Notes: generated by a model not told the origin, from the sequence alone. DNA of 64,000 nt from Methylotuvimicrobium buryatense 5G (GCF_000341735.1 NZ_KB455575.1:1022399-1086398); one strand, 5' to 3'; positions 17,795-27,902 are shown, numbered from the stretch's first letter. A program made the numbers and translations.

Positions 17795-18637
17795 ATGAGA
17801 GCGGAAACGATTAACGGGTATGGCGGCGGCAATTTACCGATATTGTACGATCACGAGTTCGACCGATTCCGCGATTTGATATACCGGATTGCCGGTATCT
17901 CAATGTCGCCGGCGAAAAAGACGCTGGTTGCGAATCGTTTGATGAAGCGCCTCCGTTATTACGGTATGTCCAGCTTCGCCGAATATTATCGGCTGTTAAG
18001 TGATCCGAAACAAAAAAAAGAATTGCAAATGGCAGTCGATTTGTTGACCACCAATGAAACGCATTTTTTTCGCGAGCCGAAGCATTTCGATTTTTTGTCG
18101 CAACATATTTTGTCTTCATGGTCCGATCGCGCGTTGTTTCGCGTTTGGAGCGCGGCTTGTTCGAGCGGAGAAGAACCCTATACGTTGGCGATGCTGTTAT
18201 CCGAAGCTTTCGGCGATACAAATTGGGAAGTCATCGCGAGCGATCTGAGCATGCGCATGTTGAGTGCAGCGAGAAAAGGCGTTTATTCATTGGACAAAGC
18301 GAATGAAATTCCCAAATATTATTTGAACCGCTATTGTCTGAAAGGATACGGCAGCAAAACCGGGACTCTTTTGATGGAAAAAAAACTGCGCGATCGAGTG
18401 CGATTTTGTCAATACAATCTGACGAAATGCGGCGAGCAGTTCGGTGTATTCGATGTGATATTTTTACGTAATGTTTTGATTTATTTCGACCAAGAAACCA
18501 AGCGCCAGGTAGTTTTGCACCTATTGCCGTCGCTACGAAGCGGCGGCTATTTTTTTGTCAGTCACTCCGAAACGCTGAACGATATCGAATGCGGTTTGAC
18601 GTTGGTGGCGCCGTCGATTTATCGCAAACCGGTCTAG
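17795..18637 (+). CDS. cheR: CheR chemoreceptor methyltransferase, second copy
   Basis: Methyltransferase of 280 residues with LLTTNETHFFRE at about 86-97, the SAM site VWSAACSSGEEPYTLAM, then FDVIFLRNVLIYFD and LRSGGYFFVSHSET. It keeps the consensus WSAACSSGEEPY motif that the first CheR has changed. It lies 166 bp after the response regulator and 203 bp before a second cheB, so CheR2 and CheB2 form a pair. These may serve chemosensory cluster 2 at 30-38 kb, which has no cheR or cheB of its own; that is inference. Confidence 0.93.
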   Translation: MRAETINGYGGGNLPILYDHEFDRFRDLIYRIAGISMSPAKKTLVANRLMKRLRYYGMSSFAEYYRLLSDPKQKKELQMAVDLLTTNETHFFREPKHFDFLSQHILSSWSDRALFRVWSAACSSGEEPYTLAMLLSEAFGDTNWEVIASDLSMRMLSAARKGVYSLDKANEIPKYYLNRYCLKGYGSKTGTLLMEKKLRDRVRFCQYNLTKCGEQFGVFDVIFLRNVLIYFDQETKRQVVLHLLPSLRSGGYFFVSHSETLNDIECGLTLVAPSIYRKPV

Positions 18638-18840
18638 AGGAAACTTCCCGTTGGTGCATGTGTCGTGTGCAATATCGGTCGGATATAACAAACTTGGACT
18701 CGAGTTGACTTATTGCATGGATTAAGTAGCAAGCCTATATCTGGTGCTGCTTTCAAAACGATGTAAATCGATAAGGAATACACGGATAAAAAAAACCGCG
18801 TGGTCTGGGCGTTAATCAATGAGTAATTTTTCATGAGGCG

Positions 18841-19947
18841 ATGATGGTTATCAAAGTGATGGTAGTCGACGATTCGGCTTTCGTACGAAAAATATTGACT
18901 GAAATACTTTCGGAAGACCGCGGCATCGATGTAATCGGCGCGGCCGCCGATCCGATCTTCGCGATGCGACATATGCGAAGACAATGGCCCGATGTCATCG
19001 TGTTGGATATCGTTATGCCCAGAATGGACGGCATCGTTTTTCTTAAACAATTGATGAGCGATCGTCCGACTCCGGTGGTGATGTGTTCGGCTTTTACAGA
19101 AAAAGGCGCGGAAGCGACGATTCGTGCGTTGGCCGCCGGAGCGGTCAATTTTGTCACGAAACCTAGAGCGGGGCTTAGAGAAAGACTTCCGTCGGCAGCC
19201 GGCAGCGTTCTTCACGCGGTAAAGGAAGCCTCGCAAGCGCGCGTGATCAATTTATCGAACAGCCGCCCGAACGAAAGCAAGTGCCCAATCGAGGTCGGTC
19301 CTAAATTAAATGCCGATGCCATTCTATCGAAGCCGGACCGCTTGACTGCTCCTGCGACCGAGCGAATAGCGGTCGTCGGCGCATCGACAGGCGGTACGCG
19401 TGCACTCGAAAAGGTTTTGACGACATTGCCTTCTTCCTGTCCGGGTTTAGCGATCGTGCAGCATATGCCGGCAAAATTTACCGAAGCGTTCGCGGCGCGT
19501 TTGAACGGCATTTGCCAAATCGAAGTCCGGGAGGCCGTCAACGGCGATCGAATTATGCCGGGCAAGGCCTTGATTGCGCCCGGCGGAAAGCATATGCTTG
19601 TCAAACGCGCTTTCGGCGCTTATTACGTCGAAATCGTCGACGGGCCTCCCGTGTGCCGGCACTGTCCCTCGGTCGATGTGTTATTTCGATCGGCGGCTAA
19701 ATTTGCCGGAAAAAACGCGCTGGGTATTTTGATGACCGGCATGGGCGATGACGGTGCCAGAGGGCTAAAAGAACTCTACGAATGCGGCGCGCAAACAATG
19801 ATTCAGGACGAAGCAAGTTGCGTGATCTACGGCATGCCTAAAGAGGCGCTCAAATTAGGGGCGGTTGGAACGGTGCTTTCGCTTTCGGACATTTCGCCTG
19901 AGATTATGAAATATGCGGGTAAGGAACGAATATGGGACGCTACATGA
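18841..19947 (+). CDS. cheB: CheB protein-glutamate methylesterase, second copy
   Basis: Receiver-methylesterase of 368 residues. The receiver phosphoacceptor is D56 in IVLDIVMPRMDG. The esterase triad motifs are GASTGGTRAL (Ser), IVQHMPAKFT (His) and LMTGMGDDGARG (Asp). A linker of about 50 residues joins the domains. It starts ATGATG at 18841 after GAGGCG. It overlaps the GGDEF-EAL gene by 16 bp, which suggests cotranslation of adaptation and cyclic-di-GMP functions. Confidence 0.95.
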   Translation: MMVIKVMVVDDSAFVRKILTEILSEDRGIDVIGAAADPIFAMRHMRRQWPDVIVLDIVMPRMDGIVFLKQLMSDRPTPVVMCSAFTEKGAEATIRALAAGAVNFVTKPRAGLRERLPSAAGSVLHAVKEASQARVINLSNSRPNESKCPIEVGPKLNADAILSKPDRLTAPATERIAVVGASTGGTRALEKVLTTLPSSCPGLAIVQHMPAKFTEAFAARLNGICQIEVREAVNGDRIMPGKALIAPGGKHMLVKRAFGAYYVEIVDGPPVCRHCPSVDVLFRSAAKFAGKNALGILMTGMGDDGARGLKELYECGAQTMIQDEASCVIYGMPKEALKLGAVGTVLSLSDISPEIMKYAGKERIWDAT

Positions 19948-22094
19948 CAGCTTTAGAAAGTTTCGCTCCGCGTTGGTTTCTAAAATGCGTAAACTGCTGC
20001 ATTAAAAAACCGTTGAGCATGTTCACCGAAGCGTCGCTAGACATGACGAGCGATGCGATTATCACGGTCGATGCCAAAGGCATCATCCAATATTGTAATC
20101 GATCAACGTTTAACCTACTGAATCTGGGTCGTGACGAGTTGATCGGGCGGTCTTTTTCCGAGATGGTGCAGTTGTTCAACGACAAAAGCGCTTGTTCTGA
20201 GGTCAATTTTTTCGAGCGTTTTTGTTCTACGGAACCGTTTTTCGATAGGGAATGTCCGTTGTTTTTGCACCGGCCCGACGGCAGCGATGTCGCGGTCGAA
20301 GATTGCGCGGTGCCGATCGAATTACCGGAAAGCCGGGAGCCTGGCGCGTTGATCGTGCTCAGAAATATTTCCGAGCGCAAACGGGCGCAAGATGCGCTCG
20401 ATCTCAGCGATCGAATGTTCCAAGATTTATTGAATTTCGTGCCCGATGCGTTGTTGATTGCCGAAGTCAATGGGAAAATCACACTGGTCAACACTAAAGC
20501 TGCGCGAATGTTCGGTTACGGGCGAGCCGAGCTGATCGGCATGGATTTGTTTGCGCTGATTCCCTTTTGCCCTTTTCATGAAAACCGGGCGCAACTTTTG
20601 TGCGGATGTGCTGACAACAATATCGATTCTTCATTATGTGAGATTTCATGTTTAAAAAAAGAGGGTGGCACGTTTCCGGGGGAAGTTAATTTCGGCTTGT
20701 TGGATTCGATCGAAGGCCGCTTGTTGATCGCTGTCGTACGGGATATCTCGCAACGCAAACAGTTCGAACGCCAGATTTCCTATCAAACGACACATAATGA
20801 GCTGACGCGTTTGCCGAATCGAGCCTTGCTGTTGGAACGTCTCGACGACGCGATAGTGCGGGCTCGATTAAATCGCACCATGGTGGGTCTCATGTTTGTC
20901 GACCTCGATAATTTCAAAAATATCAACGATACGCTCAGTCACGGAATTGGCGATGCTTTCTTGTGCGAGATTGCGACACGCTTACTTGGCTTATTGCCCG
21001 CATTCGACGAATTGGCGCATATCGGCGGAGATGAGTTCGTATTAATGTTTGAAAATGTTCGGGACAGAGAGGAGCTCGACGGTGTTGCGCAACGCGTACT
21101 CGAAACGATCGATCAACCTTGCGACATTGACGACCGACGCATACAGGTGAGTGCCAGCATCGGCATAACGGTATTTCCGGACGATGGGGACGATACGTTG
21201 ACGCTGCAACGCAATGCCGATATGGCAATGTATCGCGCGAAAGAAAAAGGACGCAACAGCTTTGCGTTTTACTGTCGGGACATGCACAAAACACAGCAAA
21301 TGCGCCTTGAAATCAGTAATGCGCTACGGCAAGCATTGGAAAACCGCGAATTCGAATTGCATTATCAGCCCAAACTCAATTTGCATACGGGTCGTATTAG
21401 CAGTGCCGAAGCATTGATTCGTTGGCAGCATCCGGAAAAAGGCATGATCGCGCCGGGGTTTTTTATTCCGTTGGCCGAGGAATACGGACTGATCGTCGAT
21501 ATCGGCGCCTGGGTAATCGATGAGTCGTGCCGACAAATCTCTCAGTGGCGAGCTGAAGGCATGGCGCCGCTGCGTGTTTCGGTCAACTTGTCGGCCGGAC
21601 AGTGTCGACGCGACGATATCTATACTCGAGTCATGAAAACCTTGTCGTTGTATGGCGTCGAGTCTAAATATCTGGAGCTCGAAGTGACCGAAAGCATGGT
21701 GTTGCACGATCCGGAGCAAGCTCTGCAAGTGTTTCGGGCATTGAGCGATGACGGTGTGCAGATAGCGATCGACGACTTCGGTACCGGTTATTCGTCTTTT
21801 TCCTATCTGAGGCGTTTCCCGTCGAAAGCGCTCAAGATCGATAAGTCGTTCGTCGACGGGCTGGCCGACGATATCGGTAATTTGGAAATCATACGCGCTA
21901 TCGTTTCCGTTGCGCATAATCTCGGCATGCGCGTCGTCGCCGAAGGCGTCGAGACGATTGAACAATTCGACCTGCTACGCGATAACGGCTGTGATTATAT
22001 TCAAGGTTACATTATTAGTAGGCCGGTTCGGGCATCTGAGATAGCCGGCTTTATAGTGGAAAGCGAGAGGCGCCTTTGGAATAAAGGGGTATGA
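19932..22094 (+). CDS. PAS-PAS-GGDEF-EAL cyclic-di-GMP enzyme
   Basis: This 720-residue protein has two PAS domains (about 35-150 and 160-280), a GGDEF domain and an EAL domain. GGDEF is intact (IGGDEFVLMF, motif at about 365-369), as is EAL (SAEALIRW at about 493-495, ELEVTES, DDFGTGYSS, LKIDKSF). Both diguanylate cyclase and phosphodiesterase activity are therefore possible. The product-inhibition RxxD before GGDEF reads PAFD, so the I-site Arg is missing. No membrane helix is seen. The 16-bp overlap with cheB suggests a link between the chemosensory and stressosome array and cyclic-di-GMP output. Confidence 0.92.
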   Translation: MGRYMTALESFAPRWFLKCVNCCIKKPLSMFTEASLDMTSDAIITVDAKGIIQYCNRSTFNLLNLGRDELIGRSFSEMVQLFNDKSACSEVNFFERFCSTEPFFDRECPLFLHRPDGSDVAVEDCAVPIELPESREPGALIVLRNISERKRAQDALDLSDRMFQDLLNFVPDALLIAEVNGKITLVNTKAARMFGYGRAELIGMDLFALIPFCPFHENRAQLLCGCADNNIDSSLCEISCLKKEGGTFPGEVNFGLLDSIEGRLLIAVVRDISQRKQFERQISYQTTHNELTRLPNRALLLERLDDAIVRARLNRTMVGLMFVDLDNFKNINDTLSHGIGDAFLCEIATRLLGLLPAFDELAHIGGDEFVLMFENVRDREELDGVAQRVLETIDQPCDIDDRRIQVSASIGITVFPDDGDDTLTLQRNADMAMYRAKEKGRNSFAFYCRDMHKTQQMRLEISNALRQALENREFELHYQPKLNLHTGRISSAEALIRWQHPEKGMIAPGFFIPLAEEYGLIVDIGAWVIDESCRQISQWRAEGMAPLRVSVNLSAGQCRRDDIYTRVMKTLSLYGVESKYLELEVTESMVLHDPEQALQVFRALSDDGVQIAIDDFGTGYSSFSYLRRFPSKALKIDKSFVDGLADDIGNLEIIRAIVSVAHNLGMRVVAEGVETIEQFDLLRDNGCDYIQGYIISRPVRASEIAGFIVESERRLWNKGV

Positions 22095-22353
22095 GACAAT
22101 GAGCAAGGTTGCTTAAAGCTAACTGCCTACGGCATAAGTGCCAACTTAAGAAAATAACGGGACGTTTCACTAAGGATTGCGGAATTCGGTGCCAGGTATG
22201 GCAATGCTTAGCTTCTCATTTATTTATGTAACTTGAATATCGGCAATCTACATGCGAGTTGACGAATAATGCAGTCAATGCACCATAGGGTAGGCGCTAA
22301 GTTGGTGTCTGCACGGTATGCCAAACTGAGGCAAAACCACACGAGGACAAGTC

Positions 22354-23562
22354 ATGGTTCAATCCCCTTTTAAAATTGTGGCAATAGAAGACTGGCCTTC
22401 AAATCAGCGAATGCTGCTCGATACGTTAGGTAACGACTATAACATACGAGTCGCAGCAACAGGCGTGCTAGGGCTGCGTTTGATCCAAGATGATCCTCCG
22501 GACTTAATTTTTCTAAAAAATCGCCTTCAAGACATGCTTGGGTTCGAAATTATCCGGAATCTTCGGTCTTGTATTAAGTTGCAGGATATACCGGTAATTT
22601 TACTAACTGAATCGAGCATGCTTGAAGATCATCTGATCGATTGGCAGATTGATAACATCGATTATATCTTTGAACCGATAAATAAAATTGTCGTTCTCTC
22701 AAGGGTCAAGACACAATTGGAATTAAGGAGTGTACAAAATAAACTAAAAAATCAAATTTGGTTTTATCAAATGGAAAAAATGGATTCCATAAGGAAACTG
22801 GTGTCCGGTATAGCGCATGAGTTAAATAATCCGTTGGGTTATGTTTATTCCAATATAAACGGTTTGAAACAATATCATCAGGATATATTTAATATATTAG
22901 AGTCGGCTGAGCGAATGATCGAGAGTTTTTCAGAGGGTTGTCGGGATCTTAATGCGTATAAACAGCTTAAAAATGATCTTTATTTCGATTTTATCAAACA
23001 GGATCTAATCAATATCGTTGATGAATCCCGTGAAGGAGTTGAACGAATTTCTAACATTGTCAAAAAGTTATGCGATTTTTCGCGTTTTGAAAAAGAGGCT
23101 GTTCATCTGCATGATATAGAGTCGGGTATTGATGTCGTTCTAGATGTATATCAAAACGAACTCCAAAAGAAAGCAACTATCATAAAAAATTACAATGGTA
23201 TATCGCCAATTTATTGTGTTGGGGATCAAATTAACCAGGTATTTACGAATTTATTGATAAATGCGGCGCAGGCCATTGAGGAGCATGGAACAATCACTAT
23301 CAATACCGGGTATTGGGGTAATGATTGGCTTTGGGTTGAGATTGTGGATGACGGGATAGGAATTCCCGAAGAGATTAAAAGTAAAATATTCGATCCTTTT
23401 TTTTCAACGAAGCCTGTTGGGCAAGGGGTCGGGTTAGGATTGGCTCTTGCTTATAAGATCGTTAAAGATCACAAAGGATTTATTAATGTATTTTCGCTAC
23501 CTGGAAAAGGCGCGAAGTTTCAAGTTTATTTGCCTGTTAATACTACGCCAAATCTAATATGA
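22354..23562 (+). CDS. Histidine kinase with degenerate receiver domain
   Basis: This 402-residue protein has an N-terminal receiver-like domain (1-125) followed by a kinase core: H155 in GIAHELNNPLG, N box LLINAAQAI, DDGIGIP, GVGLGLALAYKI. The receiver has lost its chemistry. The phosphoacceptor position is K55 (IFLKNRLQD), the conserved Lys is replaced by E107 (YIFEPIN), and the acidic pair reads IED. It should act as a non-phosphorylatable sensor or docking domain. The DNA is more AT-rich than the array upstream, and a 259-bp gap with no recognised feature precedes it. No partner regulator adjoins it. Confidence 0.88.
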   Translation: MVQSPFKIVAIEDWPSNQRMLLDTLGNDYNIRVAATGVLGLRLIQDDPPDLIFLKNRLQDMLGFEIIRNLRSCIKLQDIPVILLTESSMLEDHLIDWQIDNIDYIFEPINKIVVLSRVKTQLELRSVQNKLKNQIWFYQMEKMDSIRKLVSGIAHELNNPLGYVYSNINGLKQYHQDIFNILESAERMIESFSEGCRDLNAYKQLKNDLYFDFIKQDLINIVDESREGVERISNIVKKLCDFSRFEKEAVHLHDIESGIDVVLDVYQNELQKKATIIKNYNGISPIYCVGDQINQVFTNLLINAAQAIEEHGTITINTGYWGNDWLWVEIVDDGIGIPEEIKSKIFDPFFSTKPVGQGVGLGLALAYKIVKDHKGFINVFSLPGKGAKFQVYLPVNTTPNLI

Positions 23563-23766
23563 CTTACGGAGGTGAGGGCTTCTCGTTGATAACCTTTGCC
23601 AGTTAAGGAATCTGTATTATATATGTCGTAGTCTTTTTCAAGAGGGTAACTGAATATTACCATTGCTCCTGTTGCAACGATTATTTTGATATGCTAATTC
23701 TGTTTCATATGATTGTAATTCTTTTAATAATACATCTAAAACTTGCAGAAATATGGAATAATATTG

Positions 23767-26547
23767 ATGTCATATTCTATGAATAAGAAGACTAATATCC
23801 GAAATTTATCGCTTTGTATCATTTATACGTTTTTATACTTTATATTTGCAATTTCGATAACACTGCTCTATCCAATGAATTCTTATGGTATACCGTTTTG
23901 GCCTGCTGCAGGTATCGGACTAGGAGCGATGATACGAATGGGATACTCTGCTTGGATTGTAACCTTTGTCGGCGCATTTTGCTTTTCATCGATAATTAGG
24001 GGGGCAGGTATTGGCTATGCGGCAATGGAAGGGCTTGGTTCTTCAATGGGGGTTCTGGTTTGCTTTACATTACTAAATAAGCATAATTTTGATTCGGCAT
24101 TGCTTCGAGTTTACGATTTATGGTTATTAGTAGCCTCCGCTGCATTAAGTTCAGCGATATTTTCTAATATTAATCTTTTTTTTATCTATTACTCGAATTC
24201 GGACGTATCTCCCGAAATCTATATTAATGATTGGTTTAAGTGGTGGACAGGAGATGCACTTGGAGTTTTAATACTTACCCCGTTAGTTTTGACATGGACG
24301 GATAAAAGTCATTATGTCTTTGCAAAAAACGGCTTTTTTTTACGCGGGACTTTATATCTTACGGTTTTCATTTGTGGATATTTGGGTTTAATCGTATCGA
24401 GTAAGGTAATAGAAGAGCTTAGAGGACTAATCGTCATGGCGACTTTTCCTTCTCTTGCGTGGGCTGTGTTGCGTTTTTCATTAAGAGATGTCGTTTTATG
24501 CATATTTACGGCATCTTTTTTTTCGTTAGTAATATTTGGCTATCAAACACCGCAGTCTATAGAGTCGTTGATGTTTTTTATGTGGATGACTGCGCTAATG
24601 GCATTGTCTATCCATATCGCGATATCGTCAAACCGGCTTATGTTAATCCAATTAAATGAAAAGAATGAGCAATTGACCTCGCTGATCGAAACATTTCCCG
24701 ACGGTATTTTTCTAAATGACGGTCTAGGTCAATGTCAAATCGCAAATCGGGCAGGATTGGCGATTACACAATTAAATGATAAATCCGACTGGTACGGTAA
24801 AACAGAACGGCAGTTAGCGGTTAGCTCGCAATCCGATGATATGCGTTTACTATTCGAGTATTGCTCGGAAAGTACCGAAATGGCTTTCAAAAACGGACGC
24901 TTGATGAGAGGTGAACGTAAAATAAAAAAAAAGAACGGTGCGGCTCGTTATCTTGAAATACGCAAATTCCCTAGGCTTGGTAAAAACGGTGACCGAGTTG
25001 GAATCGTAACCATCGTACGAAATATAACCAAACAAAAATCAATTACCGAGACGTTGAGACAGAGTACGATTCAATATCAGAAGCAAGTTCGTTTGCTACA
25101 GACTGTTTTGGATGCTTTGCCAGCCCAGGTTGGATTGTTTGATAAAAATGGTTCAATTGTTGCCGTCAATCGAAGTTGGCTTTATAAATGCCAGCACGCG
25201 TGTACTAAATATTCCGATGTTAAAGCTGTTTGCGGGGAGCATCTTACGGGTTGTCCTCAGTTGACTGACATGCCCATTTCAGGCTATGTCAACGCAAGAA
25301 ACGGAATTTTCAAGGTATTGCATGGAGAAGCGCCGCAATTTGTCTACGAGTTTTCGGAGACGTGCTCGAACCAGTTTGCTTGGCGCAAGATGATCGTGAC
25401 ACCGATAGATCCTAAACTTATCGGTTCCTCCGGCGTTGTGGTGATGATTTTGGATGTCACCCAATCCAAAATTTCAGGCGATATTGTTCGTCAACGCGAA
25501 CGCCAATATCGTGCAATAACCGAGCATTCACCCGATATGATCCTTCGCGTGGGGCCGTCCGGTAGAATACTTTTTGCCAATAAAGCACTGACATCCTTCC
25601 TGAGACGGAATGGTTTTGGTTTGATTGGTCAAAAAGTAATCGAATTATGGGGAGACGAACATGTTGCTAGTTTGTGGAACGATGCGATAGACAGAATTAT
25701 TAACGGTGCGCAGCAACGCATAGAGTTGGTTTTTGAAACGAACGATGCAGATCAAATAGGAAGGCGAGTTTTTCAAGCATATATGGTACATGACGGCGTC
25801 GATAATGAAATAACTATACTAGTAGTGATTCGTGATATCACTGAGATAAAAGAGAAAGAAGATCGGTTGATCGAGTCTCATAAGCAATTACGTTTATTTG
25901 CTGCTGAATCCGAAATGGTGCGAGAGGCGGAAAAAAAGCATATTGCAAGAGAATTGCATGATGATTTAGGGCAGCTCTTAAGCGCTTTACGATTCGATAT
26001 CGGGCTATTGAAAATGCAGTATGCGGCAAGTGCTCCGGAACTTGAGCCAAGATTAATCAAGATGATGGATATACTCGAACGAGCAATTGAGTGCACTCGA
26101 AATGCTGTCGATCATATTCGCCCGAATGTTCTCGACATTGGACTTGATGCGGCGCTTGAATGGTTGCGTGACGATTTTGAAGAAATGTTCGGAATTGATT
26201 GCGAGCTACAGATAAAAGGAGAAATACCCGAGTTAAGCGAAGAGCAGGTAACGGTGCTTTTCCGTATTATGCAAGAATCGTTAACAAACATCGCTAAACA
26301 TGCCTGTGCGACATCTGCCTCAATCCAGTTTTGGTCGACTAATAATCTGATTTATTTAGTAGTTCGAGACAATGGCATTGGTTTTGATTTTGAAGGAGTC
26401 GATCGGAATAAAAAATGTTTCGGTTTGCTCGGTATGGAAGAGCGAGCGATTGCATTAGGAGGGTCGTTGACTATAGAGACTAAACCGGGTTTTGGATGCA
26501 GTACTATGTTGACTATCCCTATTTCAAGTAAAAACGAATCGTCATAG
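23767..26547 (+). CDS. MASE1-PAS hybrid sensor histidine kinase (NarX/UhpB type)
   Basis: About 926 residues. The N-terminus has a MASE1-like membrane sensor of roughly eight helices (about 15-290), then PAS regions (about 300-425, 430-570 and 580-700), a HisKA_3 domain with H731 in ELHDDLGQLLSAL and an ATPase domain (LTNIAKHA, RDNGIGFD, FGLLGMEERA). HDDLGQ fits the HDxxxQ pattern linked to phosphatase activity in NarX-type kinases. ATG 23767 is preferred over an upstream TTG (23743); ATG 23779 is also possible. The NarL-type regulator 277 bp downstream is the likely partner. The segment is AT-rich. Confidence 0.88.
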   Translation: MSYSMNKKTNIRNLSLCIIYTFLYFIFAISITLLYPMNSYGIPFWPAAGIGLGAMIRMGYSAWIVTFVGAFCFSSIIRGAGIGYAAMEGLGSSMGVLVCFTLLNKHNFDSALLRVYDLWLLVASAALSSAIFSNINLFFIYYSNSDVSPEIYINDWFKWWTGDALGVLILTPLVLTWTDKSHYVFAKNGFFLRGTLYLTVFICGYLGLIVSSKVIEELRGLIVMATFPSLAWAVLRFSLRDVVLCIFTASFFSLVIFGYQTPQSIESLMFFMWMTALMALSIHIAISSNRLMLIQLNEKNEQLTSLIETFPDGIFLNDGLGQCQIANRAGLAITQLNDKSDWYGKTERQLAVSSQSDDMRLLFEYCSESTEMAFKNGRLMRGERKIKKKNGAARYLEIRKFPRLGKNGDRVGIVTIVRNITKQKSITETLRQSTIQYQKQVRLLQTVLDALPAQVGLFDKNGSIVAVNRSWLYKCQHACTKYSDVKAVCGEHLTGCPQLTDMPISGYVNARNGIFKVLHGEAPQFVYEFSETCSNQFAWRKMIVTPIDPKLIGSSGVVVMILDVTQSKISGDIVRQRERQYRAITEHSPDMILRVGPSGRILFANKALTSFLRRNGFGLIGQKVIELWGDEHVASLWNDAIDRIINGAQQRIELVFETNDADQIGRRVFQAYMVHDGVDNEITILVVIRDITEIKEKEDRLIESHKQLRLFAAESEMVREAEKKHIARELHDDLGQLLSALRFDIGLLKMQYAASAPELEPRLIKMMDILERAIECTRNAVDHIRPNVLDIGLDAALEWLRDDFEEMFGIDCELQIKGEIPELSEEQVTVLFRIMQESLTNIAKHACATSASIQFWSTNNLIYLVVRDNGIGFDFEGVDRNKKCFGLLGMEERAIALGGSLTIETKPGFGCSTMLTIPISSKNESS

Positions 26548-26812
26548 AACTAATAATGAGTAACTATTCGTAAGCGTTCAGCCCCCTACCTGAATTGTAC
26601 AGGTTTTCGCGACCACAGAACTAGCTATCAATGGCTTGCCGCAGTTTTTCAGGGAAAATACTCATTTTTGAGGGGGAATCTGAACAATTACATTGGACGG
26701 ATTGGACTGTTAAATTTAGCTCGTATTATCAATCGCGTAATGGTTATCGAAATTTATAATACATGTATCGATACACTATTATCATAGCAAGTACAGAAGA
26801 GTTTTTTTATAA

Positions 26813-26820
26813 AGGAGGTA
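26813..26820 (+). promoter_or_regulatory. Strong ribosome binding site before a GTG start
   Basis: AAAGGAGGTAGAGA directly precedes GTG 26825 and decides this start. The 277-bp gap upstream holds no recognised gene. Confidence 0.7.
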
Positions 26821-26824
26821 GAGA

Positions 26825-27448
26825 GTGGTTAAAATTATACTAGCCGACGATCATGCTATTTTAAGAAGCGGACTCAAGGAAATATTAAATATAGCGCCCG
26901 ATATTCAATTAATAGGCGAGGCTGAGGATGGCGAGGAATTACTATGTCTTCTCAACAAACATGTTCCGAATATATTAATGACTGACATGTCTATGCCCGG
27001 AATTAATGGATTGGCTTTGATTGGAAGAATTCGAAAATATTATCCGGAATTACCGATTTTAGTATTGTCAATGTTAGATGATTTACAGTTAGTCATGCGT
27101 GCGGTTAATGCGGGGATTCAAGGGTATGTCACGAAGAGTTGTTCGCCGGAGATTTTATTGGAAGCGATTAACAAAGTTGCTTCAGGAGGTAAATATATTG
27201 AACCTAGACTAGCTGAGCGTGCATTATTTTCAGGTAAAGCAGAGAAGTCTCCTTTAGAACAGCTTTCCAAAAGAGAACATGAAATTTTTATGCTGCTAGT
27301 GCAGGGTATGGATGCAATGACAATTGCAGGCCGTTTATTTATCAGTGTTAAAACGGTTAGTACGCATAAATCGCATATATTAGAAAAGATGGATATGAAG
27401 AATGTAGCAGAACTTGTACGTTATGCGATGCAAAATCAGCTACTATAG
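26825..27448 (+). CDS. NarL/FixJ-family response regulator
   Basis: DNA-binding regulator of 207 residues. The receiver (1-120) has the phosphoacceptor Asp in LMTDMSMPGING and the Lys in YVTKSCSPE. The C-terminal LuxR-type helix-turn-helix (about 140-205) reads LSKREHEIFMLLVQG, then FISVKTVSTHKSHILEKM. The start is GTG 26825. Both gene order and type (NarL regulator after a HisKA_3 kinase) make it the partner of the MASE1-PAS kinase. Its target promoters are not evident from the window. Confidence 0.92.
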   Translation: MVKIILADDHAILRSGLKEILNIAPDIQLIGEAEDGEELLCLLNKHVPNILMTDMSMPGINGLALIGRIRKYYPELPILVLSMLDDLQLVMRAVNAGIQGYVTKSCSPEILLEAINKVASGGKYIEPRLAERALFSGKAEKSPLEQLSKREHEIFMLLVQGMDAMTIAGRLFISVKTVSTHKSHILEKMDMKNVAELVRYAMQNQLL

Positions 27449-27902
27449 ATTAAACTTCAAAAGCGCCTGTTTAGTGTTTGCTCTATGGCGCATTTGCGAT
27501 AGTATTCGTCATATAGGTATGGGTTTTCGATATGATATCCAGGTTGTATGGATGTGAAGCTAGGAATTGCCATCCATGGCACTGGATTATTCAAATTCGT
27601 TGACGAAATTACGCATTTTTCCTTAAGTTGGCGTCCTACGGAAAGAGTTAAATCAACCGGATAACGCTGATGATGTTTTTTCTTGGACTTAGCAAAAATT
27701 TAATTCTTGGAGAGTGAAGTGTAAATATTCAGCCTCCCCTCTTTGAAAAAGAGGGGAGGAGATTTTTAAATAAATCCTCCTCAATCCCCTTTGTTAAATG
27801 AGGAAGACAAATCGACAACTTGTTTTGGATGCAGGGTGAGTGAACAATTACAATGAAGTAGTATTAATGATTTAAAAAACACATTTTTAGTAGAGGGCTG
27901 TA
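27449..27902. other. Gene-free stretch with a palindromic repeat
   Basis: No open frame with recognisable content was seen. The stretch separates two convergent genes. It includes the hairpin described at 27733-27759 and related purine/pyrimidine runs to about 27810. Confidence 0.6.
27733..27759. repeat. 12-bp perfect hairpin, REP-like
   Basis: CCTCCCCTCTTT, a GAA loop, then AAAGAGGGGAGG form a perfect 12-bp stem. A second complementary pair (AGGAGGA ... TCCTCCT) follows to about 27782. It lies between convergent genes and may also act as a bidirectional terminator, although no long U-tract follows directly. Confidence 0.6.
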
